Assembly: GCA_036676195.1 (NCBI GenBank)
Contig: JAKFDK010000037.1
Coordinates: 1 to 64,000 of the forward strand
Origin: JAKFDK01 sp036676195
GTDB lineage: Bacteria > Bacillota > Sulfobacillia > Symbiobacteriales > ZC4RG38
DNA: 64,000 nucleotides
Direction: 5' to 3'
Shown here: piece by piece, positions 9,267 through 17,248 of the stretch
Layout: the number at the start of each line of letters is the position of its first letter
Numbering within the stretch: the stretch's first letter is position 1
Program-made: the position numbers and the translations under genes
The notes under the pieces: model-generated
Told to the model about the DNA's origin: nothing
The model's input: only the letters and a program-made list of their open reading frames with translations
Database searches by the model: none

Positions 9267-10583
9267 CTACCCGACCAGCAGCCGTCCGGCGTGCTCCCGG
9301 GAACGGGCGGTGACTTCGGCCACATCCAGCGCGGTCAGCCGGCCGCCCTCCACCAGAACGCGTCCGTCCACCAGCACTGTTTCCACATCGCCGGGGTTGG
9401 CCGAGTAGGCCAGGGTCGAGAAGGGATCATGGACCGGCTGCAGGCCCGGGCGCCGGGCGTCCACGATGATCATGTCTGCCCGCTTGCCCGCGGCAAGGGT
9501 GCCCACCCGGTCCTGCAGACCCAACACGGCCGCCCCGCCGGCCGTGGCCGCATACAGGGCGTCGTAGGCGGTAAAGGCCTGCGGGTCGCCCGCCTGGTTC
9601 TTCTGCAGCAGCGCCAGCAGCCGCATCTCGCCCCAGAGGGACATCTGGTTGGCACTGGCGGCGCCGTCGGTACCCAGGCCGATTTGCACCCCGGCCTGCC
9701 GCCAGGCCACAATGGGCGCAACGCCACAGGCCAGCTTCAGGTTGCTCACCGGGCAGTGGGCCACGCCGCCCCCCGGCGCCGCCGCCAGTACCGCCATGTC
9801 TTCGGCCGTGGCGTGGACGCAGTGGACGCCCACCACGGGAACACGGTTGCACCCAGCCTCCCGGATGATCTGAAAAGCCGTTTGGCCGTAGCGCTCACGC
9901 AGTTGCTCCACTTCTTCCCGGGTTTCCGCCAGGTGAATGTGGATGCCTGTCCCCAGTTCGGCCGCCAGTTCGGCGCAGCGCGCCAGTTCCGCCGGCGCCA
10001 CTGTGTAGGGGGCATGGGGAGCCACCATGGCGGTGATGCGCCCGCCGGCCTGGCCATGCCACTCCCGCAGGAGTTCCCGGGTCTCCGTCACCCGCACATC
10101 AAAGTCACGGCCCGCCCCGATAATGCCACGGCCCAGCACGGCCCGCATACCGGAGTCCTGCACAGCCCGGGCCGCCTCGCCCATGAAGAAGTACATGTCG
10201 TTAAACGTAGTCGTGCCGGCCAGCAAACTTTCGGCACAGCCCAGGGCCGTACCCCAGTACACCGCCGCGCCGTCCAGGCGGTCCTCGGCCGGCCAGATCT
10301 TGTTTTGCAGCCATTCCATCAGGCGCATGTCATCGGCATAACCGCGCAGCAGTACCATGGCGGCATGAGTATGGCAGTTGATCAGCCCGGGCAGCACCAG
10401 CCGGCCGGAAGCGTCAATGCGCCGGGTCGGCCAGTCCGGGGCCATCACCTCTGGCGGTGCCCCCTCCGGGTGGCCGGCGTACACAATGCCGCCATTCTCC
10501 ACCGCCACCACGCCATTGGCAAATACGTCCTGCGGGCCGGTCATGGTCAGCACCGTGCCCCCGGAAATCAGGATCCGTTCCAT
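9267..10583 (-). CDS. mtaD: 5-methylthioadenosine/S-adenosylhomocysteine deaminase (MtaD family)
   Basis: An amidohydrolase-superfamily enzyme of 438 residues that deaminates adenosine-type thioethers (SAH, MTA, or 5'-deoxyadenosine and adenosine in relatives) to the inosine forms. The metal site is intact: NCHTHAAMVLLRGYADD near residue 65, HIHLAET in the middle, and LGTDGAASAN toward the C-terminus. The ATG at 10583 follows GGGGGGA, and the gene begins inside the 3' end of the TIM-barrel gene (16-base overlap). Its place at the end of mtnP-ahcY-TIM barrel-mtaD points to SAM by-product salvage. Confidence 0.9.
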   Translation of the reverse strand: MERILISGGTVLTMTGPQDVFANGVVAVENGGIVYAGHPEGAPPEVMAPDWPTRRIDASGRLVLPGLINCHTHAAMVLLRGYADDMRLMEWLQNKIWPAEDRLDGAAVYWGTALGCAESLLAGTTTFNDMYFFMGEAARAVQDSGMRAVLGRGIIGAGRDFDVRVTETRELLREWHGQAGGRITAMVAPHAPYTVAPAELARCAELAAELGTGIHIHLAETREEVEQLRERYGQTAFQIIREAGCNRVPVVGVHCVHATAEDMAVLAAAPGGGVAHCPVSNLKLACGVAPIVAWRQAGVQIGLGTDGAASANQMSLWGEMRLLALLQKNQAGDPQAFTAYDALYAATAGGAAVLGLQDRVGTLAAGKRADMIIVDARRPGLQPVHDPFSTLAYSANPGDVETVLVDGRVLVEGGRLTALDVAEVTARSREHAGRLLVG

Positions 10584-11467
10584 GTTGATCCCCCCCTGGC
10601 GAGTTGCCGGAGCCATTGCCGGTGCGCCGCCAGTTCAGCCGGCGCCAGCTTGCCCGGATCATGTTCGGGTACAATGCGGGCGCGCTTGCCCGCCGCGGGG
10701 GCCCAGGTCGCCGCCAGGGCGGCGGCGCCGATCCAGCCGTCAGCGCGCCCGTGGCTGGGTAAGGCCGGTATCCGGGAGATTCCCTCCGCCCAGCGGCATT
10801 CATGCAGGTGCAGGTGACGGCAGTGGGGCAGCAGCCGCCGGGCCAGTTCGGCCCCGTCCAGGCCGTGGGCCAGGGCCAGCAGTTCCAGGCGCCCGGTGTC
10901 CACACAGAAGGTTAGCTGGGGAAATTCCGCCAACAGCCGTTCCCACAGGTCGCCAACATAGAAAGCGGCCTGGGGTCCGTCGGTCTCCAGGACCACTTCG
11001 ATCCCTTCCCGGCTGGAGGCTTCGGCCAGGGCGGCGCAGGTGTCCCGAGCCACCATGGTGCAGTCCCAGGGCGGCACCGGCTGCAGTCCGCCCTGCCCCA
11101 GGGCCGGGTGCATACCAGGCAGAGCCGGCCCTGGCAGCGGAAAGTGAAAAAGAATGTATTGGGCCGCCAATTTCCGGGCTTGCTGCATGGCCGCAATGGC
11201 GGCCGCCAGGGCCTGGCGGCGTTCCGCCGGGTCGGGGTGAACCAGCGGCAGATGGTGGGGCTGACCGGGGCGACGGACCACCGGGTAATGAACACCCAGC
11301 ATCCAGTCCTTGGCCTCAGTGGCCGCCACGGCTGCCAGCAGGCTGGGCACTCCGTCCAGCAGCCCGATTTCAGCGCCGTCCCAGTCCGCCGTTGCCAGGG
11401 ACTCGCCGTGACTGTTCACTTCGCCCCCGTCGTAATGCCCGTGGATGGGCACGAACAGCAGTGTCAC
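10568..11467 (-). CDS. Xylose-isomerase-like TIM-barrel protein
   Basis: A 299-residue protein with the pattern of the sugar phosphate isomerase/epimerase or AP endonuclease 2 family. It shows an early His-rich strand (VPIHGHYDGG), ILFHFPLP, VVLETDG, LTFCVDTGRLELL and HLHLHECRW; the Glu, Asp and His residues are typical metal ligands of the fold. The GTG start overlaps the ahcY stop by 4 bases and the 3' end overlaps mtaD by 16 bases, so it is firmly within the SAH/MTA salvage operon. The substrate is unknown; a role on a ribose-derived or thioether sugar product is inferred only from context. Confidence 0.75.
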   Translation of the reverse strand: MTLLFVPIHGHYDGGEVNSHGESLATADWDGAEIGLLDGVPSLLAAVAATEAKDWMLGVHYPVVRRPGQPHHLPLVHPDPAERRQALAAAIAAMQQARKLAAQYILFHFPLPGPALPGMHPALGQGGLQPVPPWDCTMVARDTCAALAEASSREGIEVVLETDGPQAAFYVGDLWERLLAEFPQLTFCVDTGRLELLALAHGLDGAELARRLLPHCRHLHLHECRWAEGISRIPALPSHGRADGWIGAAALAATWAPAAGKRARIVPEHDPGKLAPAELAAHRQWLRQLARGGSTWNGS

Positions 11468-12735
11468 TCGCCCTGCCAGCTCCGGATATAAGCCACCTGG
11501 TTGTCGGTCAGGCGGTCAATCTCGACCCCCAGGGAGCGCAGCCGCAGTTCGGCCACCCGGGTATCAATGGCCCGGGGCACGGGCACCACCTGGCCCCTGG
11601 GCAGTTCTGCCCCCTGCCTGACGATATACTCCTGAGTCAGTACCTGCACAGCAAAGGACAGGTCCATGATCTCTGCCGGGTGGCCGTCCCCGCCGGCCAG
11701 GTTCACCAGGCGGCCTTCGGCCACTACATGAATGCGGCGGCCGTCCGGGAATCGGTACTCGTCCACATTCTGCCGCACCCGTCGGGGCGGCCCGGCCAGT
11801 TCCACCAGATCGGGCTTGTAGATCTCCACATCAAAGTGCCCGGCATTGGCCAGCACGCAGCCGTCCTTGATGACCTGGAAGTGCTCCCGGTTCACAATGC
11901 GCTCCACACCGGTGACGGTGACAATATAGTCGGCACGGGCAGCCGCCTGCCGCATGGTCATGACCTCGAACCCGTCCATGATCGCCTCGTTGGCGGCCAC
12001 AGGATCCACCTCGGTCACCACCACCCGGGCGCCCAGCCCGCGGGCCCGCATGGCCACACCCTTGCCGCACCAGCCGTAACCGGCCACCACCACGGTCTTG
12101 CCGGCCACCGTCAGGTTGGTGTTACGCATAATGCCGTCCCAGGTGCTCTGCCCGGTACCGTAGCGGTTATCGAACAGGTACTTCATGTAAGCGTTGTTCA
12201 CCGCCACCATGGGGAAGGCCAGGGCGCCCTCTTCCGCCATGGCTTTGAGGCGCAACACCCCGGTGGTGGTCTCTTCCGAGCCGCCGATGATGTCCGGCAG
12301 CAGTTCCTGCCGGGACTTGTGCAGGGTGGCCACCAGATCGCCGCCGTCATCGAAGATGAGCTGCGGCCGGGTATCCAGCACCTTGTTAATGTGGCTGAAA
12401 TACTCGTCGTCCGTCGCCCCGTGCCAGGCATGTACGGTCACGCCCCGCTCGGCGAGGGCGGCGCACACATCGTCCTGGGTGCTCAGGGGGTTGGAGCCGC
12501 AAATGGCCACATCTGCCCCGCCGGCCGCAAAAACGGTCGCCATATAGGCTGTTTTGGCTTCCAGATGCAGGCAGATAGCCAGGCGTTTGCCCGCAAATGG
12601 CCGGGTCACTGCAATTTCCTTCTTGATCTCGTTCAAAACCGGCATATGCTGGGCCACCCAGTCGATCTTCAGGTGACCTTCGGGAGCCAGGGCCGGGTCA
12701 CGCAATGTCGAAACGGCTACTTGCGACTGTGTCAT
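11464..12735 (-). CDS. ahcY: Adenosylhomocysteinase
   Basis: It reversibly hydrolyses S-adenosylhomocysteine to adenosine and homocysteine in the cytoplasm, relieving inhibition of methyltransferases. At 423 residues it is of the shorter bacterial/archaeal type. Visible are the substrate domain (EAKTAYMATVFAAGGA; DDGGDLV), the NAD-binding Rossmann motif VVAGYGWCGKG near residue 205, NAGHFDVEI, and the C-terminal NLAGGDGHPAEIMDLSF. ATG at 12735 follows AGAGGGGGA. mtnP ends 21 bases upstream, so the two form one transcript with the downstream TIM-barrel and mtaD genes. Confidence 0.96.
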   Translation of the reverse strand: MTQSQVAVSTLRDPALAPEGHLKIDWVAQHMPVLNEIKKEIAVTRPFAGKRLAICLHLEAKTAYMATVFAAGGADVAICGSNPLSTQDDVCAALAERGVTVHAWHGATDDEYFSHINKVLDTRPQLIFDDGGDLVATLHKSRQELLPDIIGGSEETTTGVLRLKAMAEEGALAFPMVAVNNAYMKYLFDNRYGTGQSTWDGIMRNTNLTVAGKTVVVAGYGWCGKGVAMRARGLGARVVVTEVDPVAANEAIMDGFEVMTMRQAAARADYIVTVTGVERIVNREHFQVIKDGCVLANAGHFDVEIYKPDLVELAGPPRRVRQNVDEYRFPDGRRIHVVAEGRLVNLAGGDGHPAEIMDLSFAVQVLTQEYIVRQGAELPRGQVVPVPRAIDTRVAELRLRSLGVEIDRLTDNQVAYIRSWQGE

Positions 12736-12756
12736 ACTAATTTCCCCCTCTAGCCC

Positions 12757-13545
12757 TCAGACCTGCATGCCGCCAGGCAGATAGCCGCAGCGACACCCGG
12801 CGGGTGTATCGGTCAGTTGCTCAAGCGTGCGCATGGCCAGGGCCCGCAGTTTCTCGCTGTTTCCGGCCATGACCTCCAGCACTTCCTGGTGCGTAAGTGA
12901 GTGGTTGCTGATGCCGGCAGCAAAGTTTGTCACCATGGAAACGGTGGCATAGCAGAGCCCGGCTTCGCGGGCGAGGATGACCTCCGGCACGTTGGTCATG
13001 CCCACCAGATCACCGCCGAGCCGGGCAAAGGCCCGGATCTCCGCCGGCGTTTCAAACCGCGGCCCTTCCGTGCACACATAAGTACCGGACGCGTGGCAGG
13101 GCAGCCCCAGTTCCCCGGCGCCCGCCAGCAACACCTGCCGAATCTCCGGGCAGTAGGGCTCGGTGAAGTCGGTGTGCACCACCCCGGCCGGGCCGCCGTC
13201 GAAGAACGTCAGTGACCGCGCCTTGGTAAAGTCCAGAAACTGGTCACAGAAAACAAAGTGCCCGGGCGCCATGGCGGTATTCAGCGAACCGACGGCGGTG
13301 GTGGCCAGGACCCGCCTGACCCCCAGCAGCTTGAGTGCCCAGATGTTGGCCCGGTAATTGATCAGGTGCGGCGGTACGGCGTGGCCGGCGCCGTGCCGGG
13401 CCAGAAACGCCACTTCCTTACCGCGGTAAGTACCGACCTTCAGGTCTACGGTGCCGTACGGCGTCGCTACCTGCTCATTCCGGATGTTGTCCAGGATGTG
13501 CGGGTCATAGACCCCGGTTCCCCCGATAATGGCATAATGGACCAT
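12757..13545 (-). CDS. mtnP: S-methyl-5'-thioadenosine phosphorylase
   Basis: It splits methylthioadenosine with phosphate to adenine and 5-methylthioribose-1-phosphate. The 262-residue protein has the family's N-terminus AIIGGTGVYDP, the phosphate-site residues FLARHGAGH and the purine-site stretch TYVCTEGPRFETPAEIRAF, followed by LVGMTNVPEV. The ATG at 13543-13545 is chosen because AAAGGGAGG lies just upstream, although the frame is open further back. It is the first gene of the minus-strand salvage operon, with a 70-base divergent intergenic region to the LysM protein. No mtnA or other methionine salvage genes are seen here. Confidence 0.93.
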   Translation of the reverse strand: MVHYAIIGGTGVYDPHILDNIRNEQVATPYGTVDLKVGTYRGKEVAFLARHGAGHAVPPHLINYRANIWALKLLGVRRVLATTAVGSLNTAMAPGHFVFCDQFLDFTKARSLTFFDGGPAGVVHTDFTEPYCPEIRQVLLAGAGELGLPCHASGTYVCTEGPRFETPAEIRAFARLGGDLVGMTNVPEVILAREAGLCYATVSMVTNFAAGISNHSLTHQEVLEVMAGNSEKLRALAMRTLEQLTDTPAGCRCGYLPGGMQV

Positions 13546-13615
13546 CGCACGCCTCCCTTTCCGGCAACATAAGATAAGACCAGAAGCATCCAAACTCGGT
13601 GGAGGTGAGGCCCCC

Positions 13616-14491
13616 TTGGACGATGGGAAGGACACCTCCCTGCCGTCCCGGGGGGGCACGGATACCCCGGGTGCCGGGGCTTTGTCCCACCGCTGGCGCG
13701 GGGGCAACCTGGGCCGCCTGGTCCTGGTGGAAACCTCTGACCTGGACGGCGACGGTCACCCGGAAATCGTGGCCCTGGCCGGCCGCCAGCTCAAGGTGTT
13801 TGACTGGAACGGCCACACGTACGTGCTGCGCTGGGAAACCCAACTGGACGAGGACGGCCTGGCCCTGGCGGCCGGGCTGATGACCCCCGGCGGCCCCGCG
13901 GCCGTAGCCATTGGCCTGCAGGATGCCGTACTGCTCTACACCTTGACGGCTGGACCGGGCCTGCGCCCCCTGTGTCAGACTCTTCTGTATCCCGGCGCGT
14001 TGTTTCGCAGCCTGGAGTTGGCTGACGTCAATCACGACGGGCGCGCTGAAATCGTCGCGGCTGCGTCGGGCGCCCAAACCATCTACTTGTTCCAGGTCCT
14101 CGCTTCCGGCGGTGAAGGCCGCCTGGAGGAACTGGGCCGGGTCTATATTGGCGGGCTGGTATCTGCCCATGCCATGGTAGACGGGGAAGTGGCTGCCACT
14201 ACCCGGGATGGCCATATTGACGTCTTTGTCCCGTGCTCGCTCCTGCCCAACCCAACCCAGGCCATTTATTGCGTAAAGCGCGGCGATAGTCTGTGGCGGC
14301 TGGCACGCAAGTTTGGCGTTTCGCCCGGTGCCCTGGCCCGGATCAACCGCCTGCAGGAGCCCTATCACCTGCAGCCAGGGCAGGTCCTGATCATCCCGCC
14401 GCCCCCCCGCGGCGCCATGGGGGCCACAGCGCGTCCGGCCGGGACACCACCGGCGCCGGCCGGAGGTGGCTCAGAACCGAAGCCAAGTTAA
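13616..14491 (+). CDS. FG-GAP/VCBS repeat protein with C-terminal LysM domain
   Basis: A 291-residue protein. Integrin-like calcium-loop repeats are visible as TSDLDGDGHPEIVALAG near residue 42 and LADVNHDGRAEIVAAA near residue 138. A LysM domain follows at about residues 222-262 (IYCVKRGDSLWRLARKFGV...YHLQPGQVLIIPP), and a Pro/Gly-rich tail ends the protein. LysM binds peptidoglycan or chitin-like glycans, so a cell-wall or spore-surface place is likely, yet no signal peptide is seen at the TTG start (13616, preceded by GGAGGTGAGG). A terminator hairpin follows the stop. Confidence 0.75.
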   Translation: MDDGKDTSLPSRGGTDTPGAGALSHRWRGGNLGRLVLVETSDLDGDGHPEIVALAGRQLKVFDWNGHTYVLRWETQLDEDGLALAAGLMTPGGPAAVAIGLQDAVLLYTLTAGPGLRPLCQTLLYPGALFRSLELADVNHDGRAEIVAAASGAQTIYLFQVLASGGEGRLEELGRVYIGGLVSAHAMVDGEVAATTRDGHIDVFVPCSLLPNPTQAIYCVKRGDSLWRLARKFGVSPGALARINRLQEPYHLQPGQVLIIPPPPRGAMGATARPAGTPPAPAGGGSEPKPS

Positions 14492-14495
14492 ATCC

Positions 14496-14523
14496 AAGGG
14501 ACCGCTGACTGCGGTCCCTTGTT
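14496..14523 (+). terminator. Rho-independent terminator
   Basis: AAGGGACCGC (14496-14505) pairs perfectly with GCGGTCCCTT (14511-14520) over a 5-base loop, followed by TTGTT. It lies 5 bases past the stop of the LysM gene and before the convergent ndk stop, so it may act on both strands. Confidence 0.75.
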
Positions 14524-14536
14524 GCCGTAGCAGAGA

Positions 14537-14998
14537 TTATCGCGGTTCGACGATCCAGGAATCGTTGGCCCGGTCGTAACTGACCAGTTCCTCCGGCTTG
14601 AACCAGAGGCCAATCTCCCGCTCGGCGGTCTCCGGGCCGTCGGAGCCGTGTACGATGTTGCGGCCCACGTTTACAGCCAGATCCGCCCGGATCGTGCCAG
14701 GGGCGGCGGTGACCGGGTTGGTGGCACCCATGGTGGTGCGAATCATCCCGATCGCGTCCGGCCCTTCCCAGACCATGGCGAGCACCGGCCCGGACGTAAT
14801 GAACTGAATCAGCCCGGGGAAGAAGGGCTTATCCTTAAGCGCCTCATAATGACGTTCCGCCAGTTCCTTTGAAACCTGCATAAACTTGGCGCTCACCAGC
14901 TTGAGACCGCGGCGCTCCAGCCGGGACAATACCTCGCCCACGAGGCCACGCTGGACGCCATCCGGTTTAACCATCACAAAGCTCCGCTCCACTGCCAC
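14537..14998 (-). CDS. ndk: Nucleoside diphosphate kinase
   Basis: It transfers the gamma-phosphate of ATP to nucleoside diphosphates through a phospho-histidine. The 153-residue length is usual. The N-terminus RSFVMVKPDGVQRGLVGE is typical, and the active-site His lies in NIVHGSDGPETAEREI. GTG start with GGAGG about 10 bases upstream. Convergent with the LysM protein gene. Confidence 0.97.
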   Translation of the reverse strand: MAVERSFVMVKPDGVQRGLVGEVLSRLERRGLKLVSAKFMQVSKELAERHYEALKDKPFFPGLIQFITSGPVLAMVWEGPDAIGMIRTTMGATNPVTAAPGTIRADLAVNVGRNIVHGSDGPETAEREIGLWFKPEELVSYDRANDSWIVEPR

Positions 14999-15097
14999 TG
15001 AACATGTACCTCCTTGGGTCCGCGTCTGTAACCATGTATCTCCAAGATTGTACCTGAGCGTATCCGGGAAGGCAAGCTTTCCAGGCGGCTCCCGGCT

Positions 15098-16795
15098 CTA
15101 ACGCTCCGGCGGTGACGCCTGCGGATAGGCACGCAGAATATCGCTGCGGCTGAGAATCCCCACCAGCCGGCCGCGGTCATGGCCGTCCACCACCGGCAAG
15201 CGTCCCACGCCGCGCCGGGCCATGCAAAGAGCCGCGTCGGCCAGCGTCTGGTCCGGGGTTACCGTTTCCAGGTCGGCCTGCATGGCGTCGGCCACCCGCA
15301 CCCGCAGCCGGCCTTCCAGAGGAATATCCCGGATATCCCCCAGGGTCAGGATCCCAACCAGGCAACCCGCCGCATTCAGCACCGGATACCCGCCGTGACG
15401 GTGCCTTTGCATGATCGGCACCACATCGCCCAGGGTCATGTCGTCCCGGACGGTATGGACCTGCCTGACCATCGCCTCCGCCACCTGGGCGCTGCGCAGG
15501 TCGGAGATCTGCCACGGCAGCACAATGCCGTGCTCCGGCAGATGCACCGTATCCACGGAATAGGGACTGATCCGCTGGCTGAGCACACTGGCCACCCCGC
15601 AGGCCAGCATGGCCGGCAGGGCGATCTGATAGTCACGGGTCACCTCAAACACCAGCGCCAGGGCCGTCAGGGGGGCCTGGGTCGCGCCGGCGATCATCGC
15701 CGCCATGCCCACCACCGCATAGGCGCCCACCGGGCCGGCCACTCCGGGCAGGAGCCAGCGCGCCACCGTTCCGTACACCCCGCCCGCCATGGCCCCCAGG
15801 TACATAGCCGGAGCAAACACGCCCCCGGTCCAGCCGCTGCCCGCCGTCAGGGCCAGGGTAAGGAATTTGGCGGCCAACAGCAGCAGGAGCATGGCCGGTG
15901 CCATACTGCCCCCCAGTGCATCGGTGATCACATTATAACCACCGCCCAGAGTCTGCGGCAGCACGTACCCCACGCCGCCGAAGAGCAGCCCGCCCAACAC
16001 CGGCTTGGCCCAGACCGGGATACGCGGCAGCCGCCCGCCGGTGTGCTCGGCCTTGTCGAGCACCCAAATGTACAGATAGGACAGGGGTGCAATGGCCAGC
16101 CCCAGCCCCACATACACGGCCACTTCCCAGGGGTGCTCCATCCGGTAGGCCGGAATCGGAAACGGCGGCCGGCCCACCACCAGCCGCGCCACAGCGGCGG
16201 CGCTGACCGAAGCCAGTGCCACCAGCGAAAAGGAGCGGGCCGTGAACTGGACCAGGACAATCTCCAGCACAAAAAAAGCGCCGGTGATGGGGGCGTGGAA
16301 GGCGGTGGCGATGGCGGCGGCCGCCCCGGCCGAGACCAGGGTACGCAACCACTCCGGTGGCAGCCGCAGTCCCTGGGCCAGGGCGCTGCCGATCCCGCCG
16401 CCCAGCAGAACCACCGGCCCCTCGCGTCCGAGGCTGCCGCCGGCGCCCAGGGTCAGGACCGCCCCCAGCGTCTTCAGCAGGACACTCAACGGCTTCAGCC
16501 GCCCCTCTCGCTTCAGCAGGGCGATGATGACCAGCGGCACGCTGTGCAGCCGGTCCGCCTTGGGTACCAGGTGCTTCACCAGGCTGACCAGCAGGCCCAC
16601 CGCCGCCGGAAACAGCAAGAACGGCCACCAGCGTGGGATGTCCCGCTGAGCCAGGGCGGTGGGCAAAGCGGTAAAGCCCTGGTGGAACATCCATTCAATC
16701 ACCCGTTCAAAGCCCTGCACCGCCAGTGCGGACAGGCCGCCGGTCAGTGCCACCAGCACCACCAGTGCCAGATCACTCCAGCGCAGCGTCCTCAC
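15098..16795 (-). CDS. ClC-family chloride channel/antiporter with C-terminal CBS pair
   Basis: A 565-residue membrane protein. The ClC core spans about residues 1-420: the anion-site motif GSLGREGPVV includes the gating Glu, and a second selectivity motif GGVFAPAMYLGAMAGG follows. Two CBS domains (about residues 440-560) are likely to bind adenine nucleotides and regulate transport. The GTG start at 16795 is supported by AAAAGGAGT six bases upstream and overlaps the stop of the VanZ-like gene by 4 bases. Whether it is a channel or a Cl/H or F/H exchanger cannot be told by eye. Confidence 0.9.
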   Translation of the reverse strand: MRTLRWSDLALVVLVALTGGLSALAVQGFERVIEWMFHQGFTALPTALAQRDIPRWWPFLLFPAAVGLLVSLVKHLVPKADRLHSVPLVIIALLKREGRLKPLSVLLKTLGAVLTLGAGGSLGREGPVVLLGGGIGSALAQGLRLPPEWLRTLVSAGAAAAIATAFHAPITGAFFVLEIVLVQFTARSFSLVALASVSAAAVARLVVGRPPFPIPAYRMEHPWEVAVYVGLGLAIAPLSYLYIWVLDKAEHTGGRLPRIPVWAKPVLGGLLFGGVGYVLPQTLGGGYNVITDALGGSMAPAMLLLLLAAKFLTLALTAGSGWTGGVFAPAMYLGAMAGGVYGTVARWLLPGVAGPVGAYAVVGMAAMIAGATQAPLTALALVFEVTRDYQIALPAMLACGVASVLSQRISPYSVDTVHLPEHGIVLPWQISDLRSAQVAEAMVRQVHTVRDDMTLGDVVPIMQRHRHGGYPVLNAAGCLVGILTLGDIRDIPLEGRLRVRVADAMQADLETVTPDQTLADAALCMARRGVGRLPVVDGHDRGRLVGILSRSDILRAYPQASPPER

Positions 16796-17154
16796 AGCCA
16801 GACTCCTTTTCGCCAACCGATCCGGTGAATCCAGATGCCCAGGATAACCCCCACTGTATCCAGCAACACGTCCGATACCTGACCGCTGCGCCCGGGCACC
16901 AGGGTCTGGTGCCACTCGTCTGATGCCGCATACAGTACGCCTGCGGCCAGGGCCGCCCACGGCCGTCCCACGGCCCGTCCGCTCAAAAGGCCCAGAATGG
17001 CATATTCGGTCAGGTGCGCCAACTTTCGGGTCACCGTGTTGTCCGATAATTGGCTGGAAACATCGGCCGGCATGGCCGAAAACGCAAAGATGACCGCCAT
17101 CCACACCAGGACCGGCCCCCAGCGACCAGCCTGCGCCCGGTTAGGCACCCGCAC
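16792..17154 (-). CDS. VanZ-like family membrane protein
   Basis: A 120-residue protein with about four hydrophobic segments. The VanZ-like core is clear: an early WMAVIFAFSAMP, KLAHLTEYAILGLL, then SDEWHQTLVPGRSGQVSDVLLDTVG. Family members are linked to teicoplanin resistance in enterococci but mostly have unknown function. GTG start at 17154 after GCGGGGG. The 4-base overlap with the downstream ClC gene indicates translational coupling. Confidence 0.85.
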   Translation of the reverse strand: MRVPNRAQAGRWGPVLVWMAVIFAFSAMPADVSSQLSDNTVTRKLAHLTEYAILGLLSGRAVGRPWAALAAGVLYAASDEWHQTLVPGRSGQVSDVLLDTVGVILGIWIHRIGWRKGVWL

Positions 17155-17203
17155 ACCCCCGCCCGCATCACACCTGTTGCAACGGCTGGCCGACGCGGTC
17201 TAT

Positions 17204-17229
17204 GGCCGCCCGGCATGTGCCGGGCGGCC
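17204..17229. terminator. Strong hairpin downstream of lysC
   Basis: GGCCGCCCGGC (17204-17214) pairs with GCCGGGCGGCC (17219-17229) over a 4-base loop, 20 bases past the lysC stop. There is no clear U-tract on the minus strand. Confidence 0.45.
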
Positions 17230-17248
17230 ACTCCTGTTTCATTTCCGA

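Noticed and set aside
9258..12753. Two long plus-strand frames opposite the mtaD-ahcY operon
   Set aside because: Shadow frames of conserved genes; no family signature.
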